Of a stretch of 64,000 bases of DNA, positions 45,661 through 54,768 are shown piece by piece. Origin of the DNA: an uncultured Acetatifactor sp. GTDB taxonomy: Bacteria > Bacillota > Clostridia > Lachnospirales > Lachnospiraceae. Both the position numbers and the translations under genes were made by a program. A model generated the notes under the pieces. That model saw only the letters and a list, made by a program, of their open reading frames with translations. It searched no databases and was not told the origin of the DNA. Position 1 is the stretch's first letter. Each line of letters starts with the position of its first letter. The stretch lies in assembly GCA_910589035.1 (NCBI GenBank), contig CAJUSI010000039.1, forward strand, positions 62,001 to 126,000, given 5' to 3'.

Positions 45661-48600
45661 TCCGTCTCCCCCATTCCTGTACTCAGTCCGAACTCCTGCC
45701 TCTTCCTGGTGATTTCCTCATTGATATATTTGTTCTGCACCCGCATGGCGTATCTGGGGAAATCCCCGTTGTATACAATGCTGCGGAAAGCGTTGGTCAG
45801 GCCCCTGGCCGTGTAATAGCTGCCCGGCAGCTGCGGTATCCCGATGACATTCTCCCAGGCCCGGGTCAGGGTCTCCACTTCCTCCTCGGACCAGGGCAGC
45901 AATGCCAGTGTATCCTTATTGGCAGGCGTGAACCTGGCGCTGGCGCCCAGGATGCCCTCCAGGGCCACGGCATACTTGGCCTTCACCTGGCCGTCCGCCC
46001 ACCATTTCATGAATTCCCAGGCCGCGTCCTTGTCCTTACAGGAATCCAGCATGACGCTTCCGGTAACCGTAGCGTTCTGGGAATTGTTCACCTGCCCGTC
46101 CGCGCCCTCCACGCCCGGGATGGGCGCCATGGCCCACAGCCCGTTGATCTCCGGAGCCGCCACCATGAGCTGATTGTACATATTGTAGGGCTGAACGGAC
46201 ATCACCAGCTCCCCGGAACGGAACCGGGAGTAAAAGTCTGTCTTAATCTCAAATCCATATTTTACATATAAATCCGTGTAGGTCGCCATGGCGTCTATGG
46301 CCTCCTGGGAGTCCAGAAGCGCTTTCGTCTGGTCTTCCGAGTAATAGGACCCGCCGTTTTGCAGGTACAGCGCCGGGAAGATATCCTGCACCGTAATCTG
46401 CAGATTGTTTCTCTGAATCACCGGCAGGATGGCATAGAACTCCTCCCAGGTCTCCGGCGCCCGGATTCCCAGTTCTTCGAATACATCCGTGCGGTAAAAC
46501 AGCATGTTGAACACCTGGGTATCCGGCAGGGCATACAGCCCGCCCTCATACCAGAAGGGCAGCACGGAGGAATCATAAAACCGCTCAACCACCTGTTCAT
46601 AGTCCGGGAACGCCGTCAGATCCTGCAATGCTCCCCGGATGGCGAAATTCACCGGCTGGTCCTCCGCCACCATCAGCGCCACGTCCGGTCCCATGCCCGC
46701 CAGGGTGGCTTCGATAAGGGAGCCCTGCACCAGCTGCAGATCCACCCGGATGCCTGTCTGCGGCGTGAAATCCTCATCTATCATATCCTTGATAATCTGT
46801 GCCTGGTCACGTCCCGTGGCGCTGGTAGAGGCAGAATTCAGCCACACCGTCACGCTGGCCGGCCCCTCCCCGGAATCCCCGGCATAGACCGAATCGTCAA
46901 AGGATGCGAAAAACCTTTTGATGGAATACCCTGTATTGGAGAAAAAGTTCGTCTCATCCTTTGGCGCTTCCACATCAGGCGACTTCAGATAGAGATAATC
47001 CAGCAGCAGCCCCTGGGACTGAATATCCACCAGCCAGGAACCCACTGCGCTGATATTATCCTTGAATCCGGACAGTCTCAGCGGAATCTCCTCCGGTTCC
47101 TCGATAAAGCTGTCCAGCTGCACTTTAAGGGTCTCCAGGATGGCGGTCTTGCTTCCCCGTCCTCCCACCAGCTTCACGATGGTGTCCGTCTGCTCCGCAA
47201 GGGTGTCACGGGCTTCCTTCATGATATCCATCAGCCCCGGAATCCTGTCCTCCAGGAAATAATCCGTGTACGGATCCGGGCTGGTGCCCGTGATCATGAT
47301 GATCTGGCGGTACAGATCGTTCACCTGATAGACACAGTCATTGACCTGCCGCAGGGTGTCCGCAAAATCTCCCATGGTGCACATCATCCGGATTTCATGG
47401 GTTCCCTTTGTCAGATATACCTTATAGTGAGAACCGTTTTCGTCGGACAAAACCATATTCTGCCATTCGTCATCATAAGGGAAAGCCACCCGCCCAAGCT
47501 CCCCGAAGGGTATCTCCCCATCTATATAGAAGGTTCTGCTGGTAAAGAGCCCGTCCAGGTAATTCTGGCGGAACCTGCAGCCCAGATTGTAATAGCCGTC
47601 CTCCGGCGCCTCCACCTGCCAGGAAATCCATTGCCCCGAGGTGTTCCACAGGCTGCCGCCCATGGTGTTGATCCGTATGTATTTCGCATTGTTATACTGC
47701 CCAGCGCTGTCCTCCGTGGCCAGGTTCACCCTGTCGTAATTGGGGTACAGTACGGAATCCGATTTATAGAGAGCACTCTCCGCCTGGATTTTTACCAGGA
47801 CTCCCGAGGTATCCTTCCCGCCCGCCCCGGCGGTTTCCTCCAGATAAGCCTCATAGCCCATGGCCTCCTTTGCAGGAACCAGCTCCACGCCCCGCAGCAG
47901 GAACGCCGCGCCGCTGCCCTGAATCCGCAGCGTATTCTTTCCTTTCGGAAGATAGAAGCGGTATGCGCCGTCGTAATAACCGTTGGTATTCATCAGCGTA
48001 TGCCTCTGCCAGCCATAGACACAGGTCTGCCTGGGAGCCACCTCATTGCCCACACTGTCCGTGCGGATGGATGTGCTGTCCCGGAAAATCCTGGGAACAT
48101 CCATCTCCCCGGCTTCCCGGAAGGGTATTTCTCCGTTTACCGTTATCTTTACATCAGGATTCCGGCCGGTCTCCTCCGTGGCCGCATACTCTATGGAGAG
48201 ATAGTACATTCCGTCCGCGTTCAGATCCAGGCTGTACTCCGCGTAGCTGTCCCCGCCCCGGAACAGAAGCGCGCCTGTCGTCCAGGCATCCCCGTTCGGA
48301 CCGGTGCCGCCCGATCCTGCATACATCCCGTTCCGGGCTCCTTCGTCCGATCCTGCGGCATCCGTTCCCGCCGCCATATTCTCCGGAGTCCCTCCGTCCA
48401 GACCTGCGGCATTCGTCTCCGCCAGCAGCTCCGCCAGGGCTTCCTCTTCCAATACAGTGACATCCGCCCCCGTTCCCGCCAGGGCATCCGTTCCCAGAAG
48501 AACCGCTTCCGCCCCCGCCGCCGTCCCGGCATGGGCCTCCAGATATTCCGCATAGGAGATTCCTTCATTGGAAAATCCGCTCCGGGAAGTTCCCTCCTGT

Positions 48601-48749
48601 ACTCCGGACAGGGGAAGTGCCCCGTCCTCCTCTTTCCCGCTCCCCTCTGCCCTGGCCTTCGGCACGCCTCCGGACCATACGGCTCCCGCTGCCAGGCACA
48701 GGCACAGGCCATACAGAATGGGCGCTTTCAAAAATTTTGCTTTTTTCAC
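45657..48749 (-). CDS. Giant extracellular substrate-binding protein fused to carbohydrate-binding modules
   Basis: A 1030-residue secreted protein. A signal peptide (residues 1-35, ending near KARA) has no lipobox, unlike ordinary Gram-positive binding proteins. A low-complexity Ala/Gly/Asp linker (about 60-150) leads to two CBM6/35-like beta-sandwiches (about 155-280 with YAEYSLDLNADGMYYLSIEY; about 300-440 with SGQWISWQVEAPEDGYYNLG), a helical spacer and, from about residue 610, a CUT1 binding domain (VTVWLNSASTSATGRDQAQI). The start decides on the ribosome-binding site: AGGAGG (48757-48762) is only 1 base from ATG 48755 but 7 bases from GTG 48749, so GTG is chosen. First gene of the permease/NHL/DUF5696 operon. 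Confidence 0.85.
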   Translation of the reverse strand: MKKAKFLKAPILYGLCLCLAAGAVWSGGVPKARAEGSGKEEDGALPLSGVQEGTSRSGFSNEGISYAEYLEAHAGTAAGAEAVLLGTDALAGTGADVTVLEEEALAELLAETNAAGLDGGTPENMAAGTDAAGSDEGARNGMYAGSGGTGPNGDAWTTGALLFRGGDSYAEYSLDLNADGMYYLSIEYAATEETGRNPDVKITVNGEIPFREAGEMDVPRIFRDSTSIRTDSVGNEVAPRQTCVYGWQRHTLMNTNGYYDGAYRFYLPKGKNTLRIQGSGAAFLLRGVELVPAKEAMGYEAYLEETAGAGGKDTSGVLVKIQAESALYKSDSVLYPNYDRVNLATEDSAGQYNNAKYIRINTMGGSLWNTSGQWISWQVEAPEDGYYNLGCRFRQNYLDGLFTSRTFYIDGEIPFGELGRVAFPYDDEWQNMVLSDENGSHYKVYLTKGTHEIRMMCTMGDFADTLRQVNDCVYQVNDLYRQIIMITGTSPDPYTDYFLEDRIPGLMDIMKEARDTLAEQTDTIVKLVGGRGSKTAILETLKVQLDSFIEEPEEIPLRLSGFKDNISAVGSWLVDIQSQGLLLDYLYLKSPDVEAPKDETNFFSNTGYSIKRFFASFDDSVYAGDSGEGPASVTVWLNSASTSATGRDQAQIIKDMIDEDFTPQTGIRVDLQLVQGSLIEATLAGMGPDVALMVAEDQPVNFAIRGALQDLTAFPDYEQVVERFYDSSVLPFWYEGGLYALPDTQVFNMLFYRTDVFEELGIRAPETWEEFYAILPVIQRNNLQITVQDIFPALYLQNGGSYYSEDQTKALLDSQEAIDAMATYTDLYVKYGFEIKTDFYSRFRSGELVMSVQPYNMYNQLMVAAPEINGLWAMAPIPGVEGADGQVNNSQNATVTGSVMLDSCKDKDAAWEFMKWWADGQVKAKYAVALEGILGASARFTPANKDTLALLPWSEEEVETLTRAWENVIGIPQLPGSYYTARGLTNAFRSIVYNGDFPRYAMRVQNKYINEEITRKRQEFGLSTGMGETE

Positions 48750-48794
48750 CCTCATGCCTCCTCGCTCACATAGAATGTTGTGATATCTGGCTGT

Positions 48795-48824
48795 ATTGTA
48801 CAGGCAGCGCCCCCTGTCCTGCAA
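48795..48824 (-). promoter_or_regulatory. Promoter of the giant binding-protein operon
   Basis: Minus strand TTGCAG (48819-48824), 18-base spacer, TACAAT (48795-48800), about 45 bases before the GTG start. It lies downstream of the terminator of the preceding gene, so this operon is independently transcribed. Confidence 0.55.
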
Positions 48825-48875
48825 TCCGACTTTTTACCGACTGCCCTGATGTGTTGAAAATTCAAAGTCCGCATC

Positions 48876-48912
48876 AAAAAAGGACTCTGAAAAGAATTAC
48901 TTTTCAAAGTCC
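48876..48912 (-). terminator. Intrinsic terminator of the LplA-like gene
   Basis: Minus strand GGACTTTGAAAAG and CTTTTCAGAGTCC pair over 13 positions (one mismatch) with loop TAATT, followed by TTTTTT. Confidence 0.88.
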
Positions 48913-48974
48913 CTGTGTTAAAATTCATAGTTGACAGTTCTGCTTACCCTTTTACCTTATCATTCTCCGTTTCT

Positions 48975-50627
48975 TCAATTCCCCTGATTATCCAGATATT
49001 CCTGGAGCTGCCGCTTCACCTCCTCCAGGATATCATACAGCCCATACCTCTTCGCCTCTTCCACCGCCTCCTGCATGGTCTGCACCGGATTCTCCAGCAC
49101 GCCGTTGCTCAGCGGGTACCAGGCTTCCTTCAGGATGGGAACCACCTTCTGCATGGAATTTTTGACAGCAGTGTCATCAAAGGAAAAATCCTTCAGACGC
49201 TGCTCAAAGAAAGAGCTCTCCCGCAGTTCATATTCCTTGTATTCCAGAATTTCCGGGGGCATCTGTGCCGGGAATCTCACATAATGGGAATTCCACGTCA
49301 GTGTATAGCCGGGAAAGAGATAATACTCTCCCTCCTCATCCGGAATCTGTTCATAGCGCTCCTCCCCTTCCGCGCGCCAGTGGATTCCCTCCACCCCGTA
49401 CTCGAACAGGTCATGGTTCTCCCTGGACGTAAACAGCCAGTCCAGGAAGCGCACCGTCTCCTCCACATGGCGGGAGGACGCCGGAATACAGACATAATTG
49501 TTGGCGCGGTAATTGCTTGCCACGGCTCCTTCCCGCTTCTCCCTGATCCCTTCATTTATGATATATGCCCCAAGCTCCGCGCCCTCCACCCGGCTGGTCA
49601 GAATCCGCTCCACTTCCTCATAGTCATCCAGGGTTCCGATGTATGCCCCCCCTGCTCCGGACCAAAAGACCTCCTCCTGATCCTGCCGGTTCAGCACATC
49701 CTCCTCACAATACCTGTTCCACTCCCGGTACCCCTCCAGAGAAGGAATCAGGAAATCATACTGCAGTCCCTCCATGAAATCCCCGAAGCCCTCCTGATCC
49801 CCCATAATCCCGACGGCTTCCACCCGGGTTCCCGATTCATCCAGCTGTGCCACCACCCGGACCTTCCCGATCTGCACCGGATACACCAGCCTGGAGGCCT
49901 GTTCCTCCTTCAGCGGCCGGGGATTGGGCTGAAAATTGTAAAATCCCCGGTCCCCCCGCAGCACCAGAGGTATCATTTCCGGCTCATGGGCAAGCAGCGC
50001 CTCCAGATACGCCTTCAGTTCCTCCTCGTTCTCAACGGAATCCATGCCATACTTCCCCGCCAGATCCTTCCTGTAATAAATGCAGGGAATCCCCGAACCG
50101 TAAGTCCTGCACACCGGAAGGGCACACTGCTCCCCGCCCACCAGATTGTTCTCCAGAATCTTCTCCGAAAAGGCCCCGTAAAGCCCCGGGTAGTCCGGAT
50201 TCTTCAGATAAGGACTTAAGTCCGCGTAAATCCCCTTCTCCTGCATGCTGTCCAGGTGTATCCAGGCAGCGTCAAATACAAGGTCGTAGTTTACCATGGA
50301 CGAAAGCCTTACATCGCTGAGCTTCTTGTACTCCGTCGCATCCTCTATCCAGTCGATCTCAATCCGCAGCCCCAGCGTGTCCCCCGTTCTCTTCTCGAAT
50401 TCCTCCAAAACAGCGTCCATCCCCCGTGGTTCTTCCGCCCCAAAGAGCAGGAAACGCAGGGTAACCGGCTCCTCCCCCTTCCTCCCGTTTCCTCCCATCC
50501 ACAGAAACACCGCCGCTGCCGCTGCCGCCAGACACAGCGCAGCCAGGACAGGAAACAGCTGCCGCCTTCGCTTCTGCCGCTCCCCGGTTTTCTTTTCTTC
50601 CTTCATAATGTCCTTCTCCCTTTTCAT
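48975..50627 (-). CDS. LplA-like extracellular substrate-binding protein, membrane anchored
   Basis: A 550-residue binding protein. The N-terminus is strongly basic (residues 1-23), followed by one hydrophobic helix (LFPVLAALCLAAAAAAVFLW) and a Gly-rich linker, without a convincing lipobox, so it is probably kept by an uncleaved signal anchor. The body starts VTLRFLLFGAEEPRGMDAVL and continues with the DUF3502-like tail seen in LplA-type proteins. It has its own terminator and is divergent from the membrane-bound AraC regulator, a usual arrangement. It may be an alternative receptor for the third permease pair or pass ligand information to the sensor. The first ATG has GGAGG 6 bases upstream. 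Confidence 0.85.
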   Translation of the reverse strand: MKREKDIMKEEKKTGERQKRRRQLFPVLAALCLAAAAAAVFLWMGGNGRKGEEPVTLRFLLFGAEEPRGMDAVLEEFEKRTGDTLGLRIEIDWIEDATEYKKLSDVRLSSMVNYDLVFDAAWIHLDSMQEKGIYADLSPYLKNPDYPGLYGAFSEKILENNLVGGEQCALPVCRTYGSGIPCIYYRKDLAGKYGMDSVENEEELKAYLEALLAHEPEMIPLVLRGDRGFYNFQPNPRPLKEEQASRLVYPVQIGKVRVVAQLDESGTRVEAVGIMGDQEGFGDFMEGLQYDFLIPSLEGYREWNRYCEEDVLNRQDQEEVFWSGAGGAYIGTLDDYEEVERILTSRVEGAELGAYIINEGIREKREGAVASNYRANNYVCIPASSRHVEETVRFLDWLFTSRENHDLFEYGVEGIHWRAEGEERYEQIPDEEGEYYLFPGYTLTWNSHYVRFPAQMPPEILEYKEYELRESSFFEQRLKDFSFDDTAVKNSMQKVVPILKEAWYPLSNGVLENPVQTMQEAVEEAKRYGLYDILEEVKRQLQEYLDNQGN

Positions 50628-50875
50628 ACCTTTCCTCCGTATCCCATATCCTTCTCCTTATCAATGCCCTTCTCTCACTTTATTTCCATCCTTATCCGTT
50701 CGTTTCCTCAGCATATATAAATCTGTATTCCCTTCTTACTGCTTTCTTTAATTCTTCCTGTCCCCCTGCTATTTCCCTGTTCTCATATTCTACCATATTC
50801 CCCAGTCTCCTGAAACTAACAAAACCTGCAAAAAAATATCCTTTATTGCAAACTTGCCATTTTTTCTCCGAAATA

Positions 50876-50904
50876 TTGAAAAGCAGATTATCCTATGGTA
50901 AACT
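50876..50904 (+). promoter_or_regulatory. Promoter of the membrane-bound AraC gene
   Basis: TTGAAA (50876-50881), 17-base spacer, TAAACT (50899-50904), 52 bases before the start codon. The remainder of the divergent region back to 50628 is pyrimidine-rich on the plus strand and contains no coding sequence. Confidence 0.65.
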
Positions 50905-50956
50905 GAAAACACTGTATAAACCATACACGCCTTACACCAAATGAGGAAGAAACCAT

Positions 50957-53224
50957 ATGAAAATGACCAAAATACGTCCCGCCATCGGCAAAGACAATGT
51001 TTATTTCCATAAAATATTCCGTCACCTTGCCATAACCACCTTTATTTTGTTTTTCTGCTTTACCCTTATCATTTCCGTCCTCACCACGCGAAGATACTCC
51101 CAGGAAATCATGAGCAGCAGCCTGCAGAACATGGACGCGTCCGTAACGGTCAGCGACTCCACCCTGAACGGTCTGTACAGCTATTGTTATTTTCTGGCCA
51201 ACAATAACGCCGCTGTAAACGACATCCTCTATGCCGATCATTTTTCTTCGGAATTATCCATTGAATTTTCCTCCCTGAAGGATGATTTTCTGAATTATTA
51301 TGACCTCATAGATTCCTTCTACCTGATTAACTTCGGCGCGGACATGGTCTTTTCCAGCACCACTACACGGCAGACCCTGACTTCCTTCCACGACCGGCAT
51401 ATCCTGGAGCTTCTGGACCGGACCTCCGGCTCCGCGGAAAATTTTCTCTTCCTGCCCAGGAGCGCCGCCGACCATGCGCCGGCGGACGTTATTACCCTGG
51501 CCTTCCGGGTCGGAAACAGCAATGCATTCGTAGTAAACCTGAAACGCTCCGCTTATGAATCTCTGCTGAACCACAACGCCGTTTATTCCGACACGCTTGT
51601 CATAAACAGCCGCGGTCTGGTGATCAACAGCAGCAGCGACATGGCCTTCGGCGCGGATTTGTCGGAAACCGGCTGGTATCAGAATATACAGGCCTCCAGC
51701 CGCGCCCGGGGAGAGCTGTCCGTGAAGCTTGACTCCCGGCGCTACAATGTGCTGTACCGGAAAAGCGCCTCCTTTGGCTTCACCTACGTAACGCTGCTGG
51801 CGGAATCCCCCTTCTCCACCAAAAATACCATGCTCTACTCCACCCTGGCCTCCTTCGTGCTGTTCACCTTCCTGGGCCTGGGGCTGTCGCTGCTTCTTAG
51901 CTACACCCTCTACCAGCCTGTAAACAACCTGATAAAACTGCTGAAACCTCACTACAGGCAGACTGCGGGCAACCATTCGGACGAAATTTCCTACCTTACC
52001 GACACCGTGAGCAGCCTGGTCCACACCACCGCCCAGAACCGGAAGCAGATTCAAATGGCTGAGCGCCAGCATATCCTGCAGCGTCTCCTTACCGCCGACC
52101 ATTACTTCAGCGCCCTGAACGGGAAAATCCTGGCCCAGTACGATCTGTCCTTTGACGCGGAATACTACCAGGTAGTCCTCTTCTCCCTGGACGGCACCCG
52201 GAAGCTCCTCTCCAGCAATCCGCCGGATTACAAGCTCATGCTGGATTCCCTGCAGAATATCGCCTCCGAGCTGATGCCGGATTCCCTCTGGGTGGAAATC
52301 GAAAACGGAATTCTGGCCTATGTATTGTTCTCCGACACGGACGACGCCCGCCGTTTCTCACCCCTCATCGCCAAAGCCGGCCAGTGCATGGACGAATATT
52401 TCCATGAAACCGTTACCGCGGGTATGGGGCTGCCCTGCGACACACCCTCCAGCCTGCCGGAGTCCTATGCCCAGGCGAAGACAGCCCTGCGCTACCGTTT
52501 TCTGTCAGGCGGCGGCAGCGTCCTCAACTTCACCGACCTGCCCGCGGAGAACAGCTCCGGCATCCTGCTCCAGGAACAGAAGGAAATCGTCTCCGCCGTA
52601 CTCTCCTGCCGGGAGTCTGCGGCTGCGGAAAAGCTGGATGCTTATTTCCAGTGCCTGGCCGGCGGCCATATAGACAACATCGTCCTGAACCTCATGGCGC
52701 TGAATACCTCGCTGGGGACTGCGGAATCCCAGGCGGGGCTCCAGACCAGGAGCCAGTTCTCCTATGACAGCGACCCCTATGACCGCTATACCCTGGAGGA
52801 GGTCAGGAAGCAGTTTTCACAGCGGATTACAGAGGACATCTCTCAGCTTCAGGAAATCCGGCAGAACATAAGCGAAAAGCCCAGAATCATCGAGGAAACC
52901 ATTGCCTGTGTGGAGGAGCTTATCAGCTCCGGCAGTCTTACCGTGGAGCTGATCGCCTCCCGAATTCACCTGTCCACCAACTACCTGCGCAATATTTTCA
53001 AGGAGCATATGGGAGTCTCCCTGTCCAAATACATTACGGACAAAAAAATCCAGTACGCCTGCAGAGTGCTGGAGGAGACGGAGGACTCCATCCAGTCCAT
53101 CTGCGAGCGGCTGGATTTCACCTCTCCCAATTATTTCTATACCTATTTCAAGAAAAATACGGGAATGACGCCCAACCAGTACCGGGAGCGGCACAGGGCG
53201 CAGGAAGGGGACGCTGCCCTGTGA
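50957..53224 (+). CDS. Membrane-bound AraC-family regulator with extracellular sensor domain
   Basis: A 755-residue one-component transmembrane regulator. A first helix at about residues 20-42 (LAITTFILFFCFTLIISVLT) and a second at about 293-315 (FVLFTFLGLGLSLLLSYTL) enclose an extracellular domain of about 250 residues with a dCache-like pattern. A cytoplasmic coiled linker and a central domain follow, then the C-terminal AraC double helix-turn-helix (about 650-745), with TVELIASRIHLSTNYLRNIF and SICERLDFTSPNYFYTYFKK. Such proteins in Bacillota sense extracellular oligosaccharides and switch on nearby transporters and hydrolases. Its place between the transport block and the GH88/GH43/GH31 genes fits that role. 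Confidence 0.92.
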   Translation: MKMTKIRPAIGKDNVYFHKIFRHLAITTFILFFCFTLIISVLTTRRYSQEIMSSSLQNMDASVTVSDSTLNGLYSYCYFLANNNAAVNDILYADHFSSELSIEFSSLKDDFLNYYDLIDSFYLINFGADMVFSSTTTRQTLTSFHDRHILELLDRTSGSAENFLFLPRSAADHAPADVITLAFRVGNSNAFVVNLKRSAYESLLNHNAVYSDTLVINSRGLVINSSSDMAFGADLSETGWYQNIQASSRARGELSVKLDSRRYNVLYRKSASFGFTYVTLLAESPFSTKNTMLYSTLASFVLFTFLGLGLSLLLSYTLYQPVNNLIKLLKPHYRQTAGNHSDEISYLTDTVSSLVHTTAQNRKQIQMAERQHILQRLLTADHYFSALNGKILAQYDLSFDAEYYQVVLFSLDGTRKLLSSNPPDYKLMLDSLQNIASELMPDSLWVEIENGILAYVLFSDTDDARRFSPLIAKAGQCMDEYFHETVTAGMGLPCDTPSSLPESYAQAKTALRYRFLSGGGSVLNFTDLPAENSSGILLQEQKEIVSAVLSCRESAAAEKLDAYFQCLAGGHIDNIVLNLMALNTSLGTAESQAGLQTRSQFSYDSDPYDRYTLEEVRKQFSQRITEDISQLQEIRQNISEKPRIIEETIACVEELISSGSLTVELIASRIHLSTNYLRNIFKEHMGVSLSKYITDKKIQYACRVLEETEDSIQSICERLDFTSPNYFYTYFKKNTGMTPNQYRERHRAQEGDAAL

Positions 53225-53239
53225 GGCCGCGTCCCCTTC
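53204..53239. terminator. Bidirectional hairpin between convergent AraC and GH88 genes
   Basis: GAAGGGGACGC (53204-53214) pairs with GCGTCCCCTTC (53229-53239), an 11-bp stem overlapping the AraC stop codon. T-tracts are absent, so efficiency as an intrinsic terminator is uncertain. Confidence 0.55.
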
Positions 53240-53253
53240 ATTGAAACACTGTT

Positions 53254-54405
53254 CTACCACATATGGATATCCGCCCCCGCCAGCTTATACAGCGCCTCCA
53301 GAAAATAATAATCCGCATACACCATGGTAAAATGATGCCGCTCCGCGTGGTAGGCGGCGCTGCAGCCCTGCACGATGGCGTCGCAGTCTCCGGTCCAGTC
53401 CGCCCTGGTGTCGGTGATTGCTTTCAGAATCCGGAAGGCCGGCTCTGCCAGGGCCTCCCGCTCCGCCTCCGGCAGGAACTTCGCCAGCTCCAGCAGCCCG
53501 CCCGCAATCACGCAGGCCCCGCAGGAATCTTCCCATTTTACATCCTCCGGCTGCCTGAAATCCACGGGGATGATGCCGCTCTCCGGAATGTGGGGGATGC
53601 AATAGGCGGCCACCTTCCTGGCAGTGTCCAGATATTCCTGTTTTCCCGTATGTGCATAACTATTCGTAAAACCGTACAATGCCCAGCCCTGCCCCCTGGT
53701 CCAGGAGGAGCCTTCCCCGAAGCCCTGTCCCCCATGGCTTTTCACCATCCTCCCGCTCTCCGGGTCAAATTCCACGATATGGCACACGGAGCCGTCGGGA
53801 CGGATGAAATGCTCCATCACCGTGTCCGCGTGCAGCATGGCAATCTGGCGGAACCTGGGATCTCCGCTCTCCTCCGAAGCCCAGTACAGCAGGGAGATAT
53901 TAAACATACAGTCTATAATGGCCCATCCCCTGGTATCGCTGTCCCCCACCTCGTTCCAGGCCCGGATAAACCTGCCCGCAGGGTTAAATCTTCCCGCCAG
54001 AAGATTGGCGGCATGCATGGCGATCCGCCTGGCGTCCCTGTCCCCGGTGAGTCGGTAGTCCGCCACCGCCGTAGGCTGAAACATGAATCCCACATCATGA
54101 TGCAGACCGTAGAAATCCTGGAAGCATTTTCCCAGTTTTCTCTCCGAAAATCTGGCAATCTCCATGTACTTCGGGTCCTTCGTATCCTGGTACAGCAGCC
54201 ACATGATACCGCCCCAGAAACCGTTGGTCCACCAGTTCAATCCGTCGTCAAGGCTCCACTCCCGGCTTTCGTCCGCCCTGTCGTCATAATTTCCGTTTTC
54301 ATCCGTGGTATAGGGTATCCGCTGCCGGTTTTTCTCGCTCACCCATGCCATCTTGACCCGTGCTTTCTCCAGTTGGGCTTCGGCCCATTCTTTATAACAC
54401 TCCAT
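53254..54405 (-). CDS. GH88 unsaturated beta-glucuronyl hydrolase
   Basis: A 383-residue (alpha/alpha)6 enzyme. It has LDDGLNWWTNGFWGGIMWLL, HHDVGFMF with Asp104, and RGWAIIDCMFNISLLYWAS with Asp165. The spacing of 61 residues between the two Asp equals that of the catalytic pair in the Bacillus GL1 unsaturated glucuronyl hydrolase (Asp88/Asp149). SSWTRGQGWALYGF is also a family mark. It removes the 4,5-unsaturated uronic acid created by polysaccharide lyases and is therefore the natural partner of the heparinase II/III-like proteins. No signal peptide. Strong GGAGGAGG before the start. Confidence 0.93.
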   Translation of the reverse strand: MECYKEWAEAQLEKARVKMAWVSEKNRQRIPYTTDENGNYDDRADESREWSLDDGLNWWTNGFWGGIMWLLYQDTKDPKYMEIARFSERKLGKCFQDFYGLHHDVGFMFQPTAVADYRLTGDRDARRIAMHAANLLAGRFNPAGRFIRAWNEVGDSDTRGWAIIDCMFNISLLYWASEESGDPRFRQIAMLHADTVMEHFIRPDGSVCHIVEFDPESGRMVKSHGGQGFGEGSSWTRGQGWALYGFTNSYAHTGKQEYLDTARKVAAYCIPHIPESGIIPVDFRQPEDVKWEDSCGACVIAGGLLELAKFLPEAEREALAEPAFRILKAITDTRADWTGDCDAIVQGCSAAYHAERHHFTMVYADYYFLEALYKLAGADIHMW

Positions 54406-54543
54406 ATCTGCGCCTCCTCCTTTTCATACACAATATCCTCTTTGAATCTCCCGGTACACCATTGCATTATCCTTGCGCAATGTGTACTCGCTGTCCACAC
54501 CGGTACTGCGTTGGTCTGCGCTCCGCTGCAGTCCATGCCAGAC

Positions 54544-54560
54544 GTGTGCCACTGGCACAC
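54544..54560. promoter_or_regulatory. 17-bp perfect palindrome GTGTGCCA-C-TGGCACAC upstream of GH88
   Basis: An operator-like dyad about 140 bases upstream of the GH88 start, in a non-coding stretch (54406-54768). The same stretch shows an imperfect direct repeat on the minus strand, GAGGACATTGTGTATAA (near 54620) and GAGGATATTGTGTATGA (near 54435), the latter directly before the ribosome-binding site. No convincing -10/-35 pair was found. Confidence 0.5.
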
Positions 54561-54768
54561 AGCGCCGTCGGCAGGCATTCTGATCTTGCCTGTCAAGATT
54601 CCGAGAAGTTATACACAATGTCCTCTCAAAATTTCGCCAAGGTGTCCCCTTCCAACGCGGCATTTCTCCTCGGCATGACACATTTGTCATAATTCAATTC
54701 GGAGAGACCACCGGTTTTGCGAAGAATTGCTTCCCTTACATTTTTTCAATATGTAACCCGGCGCCTCC

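Noticed and set aside
52320..52673. Overlapping frame inside the membrane-bound AraC gene as a nested gene.
   Set aside because: No start signal or protein features; it is a shadow of the intact 755-residue regulator.
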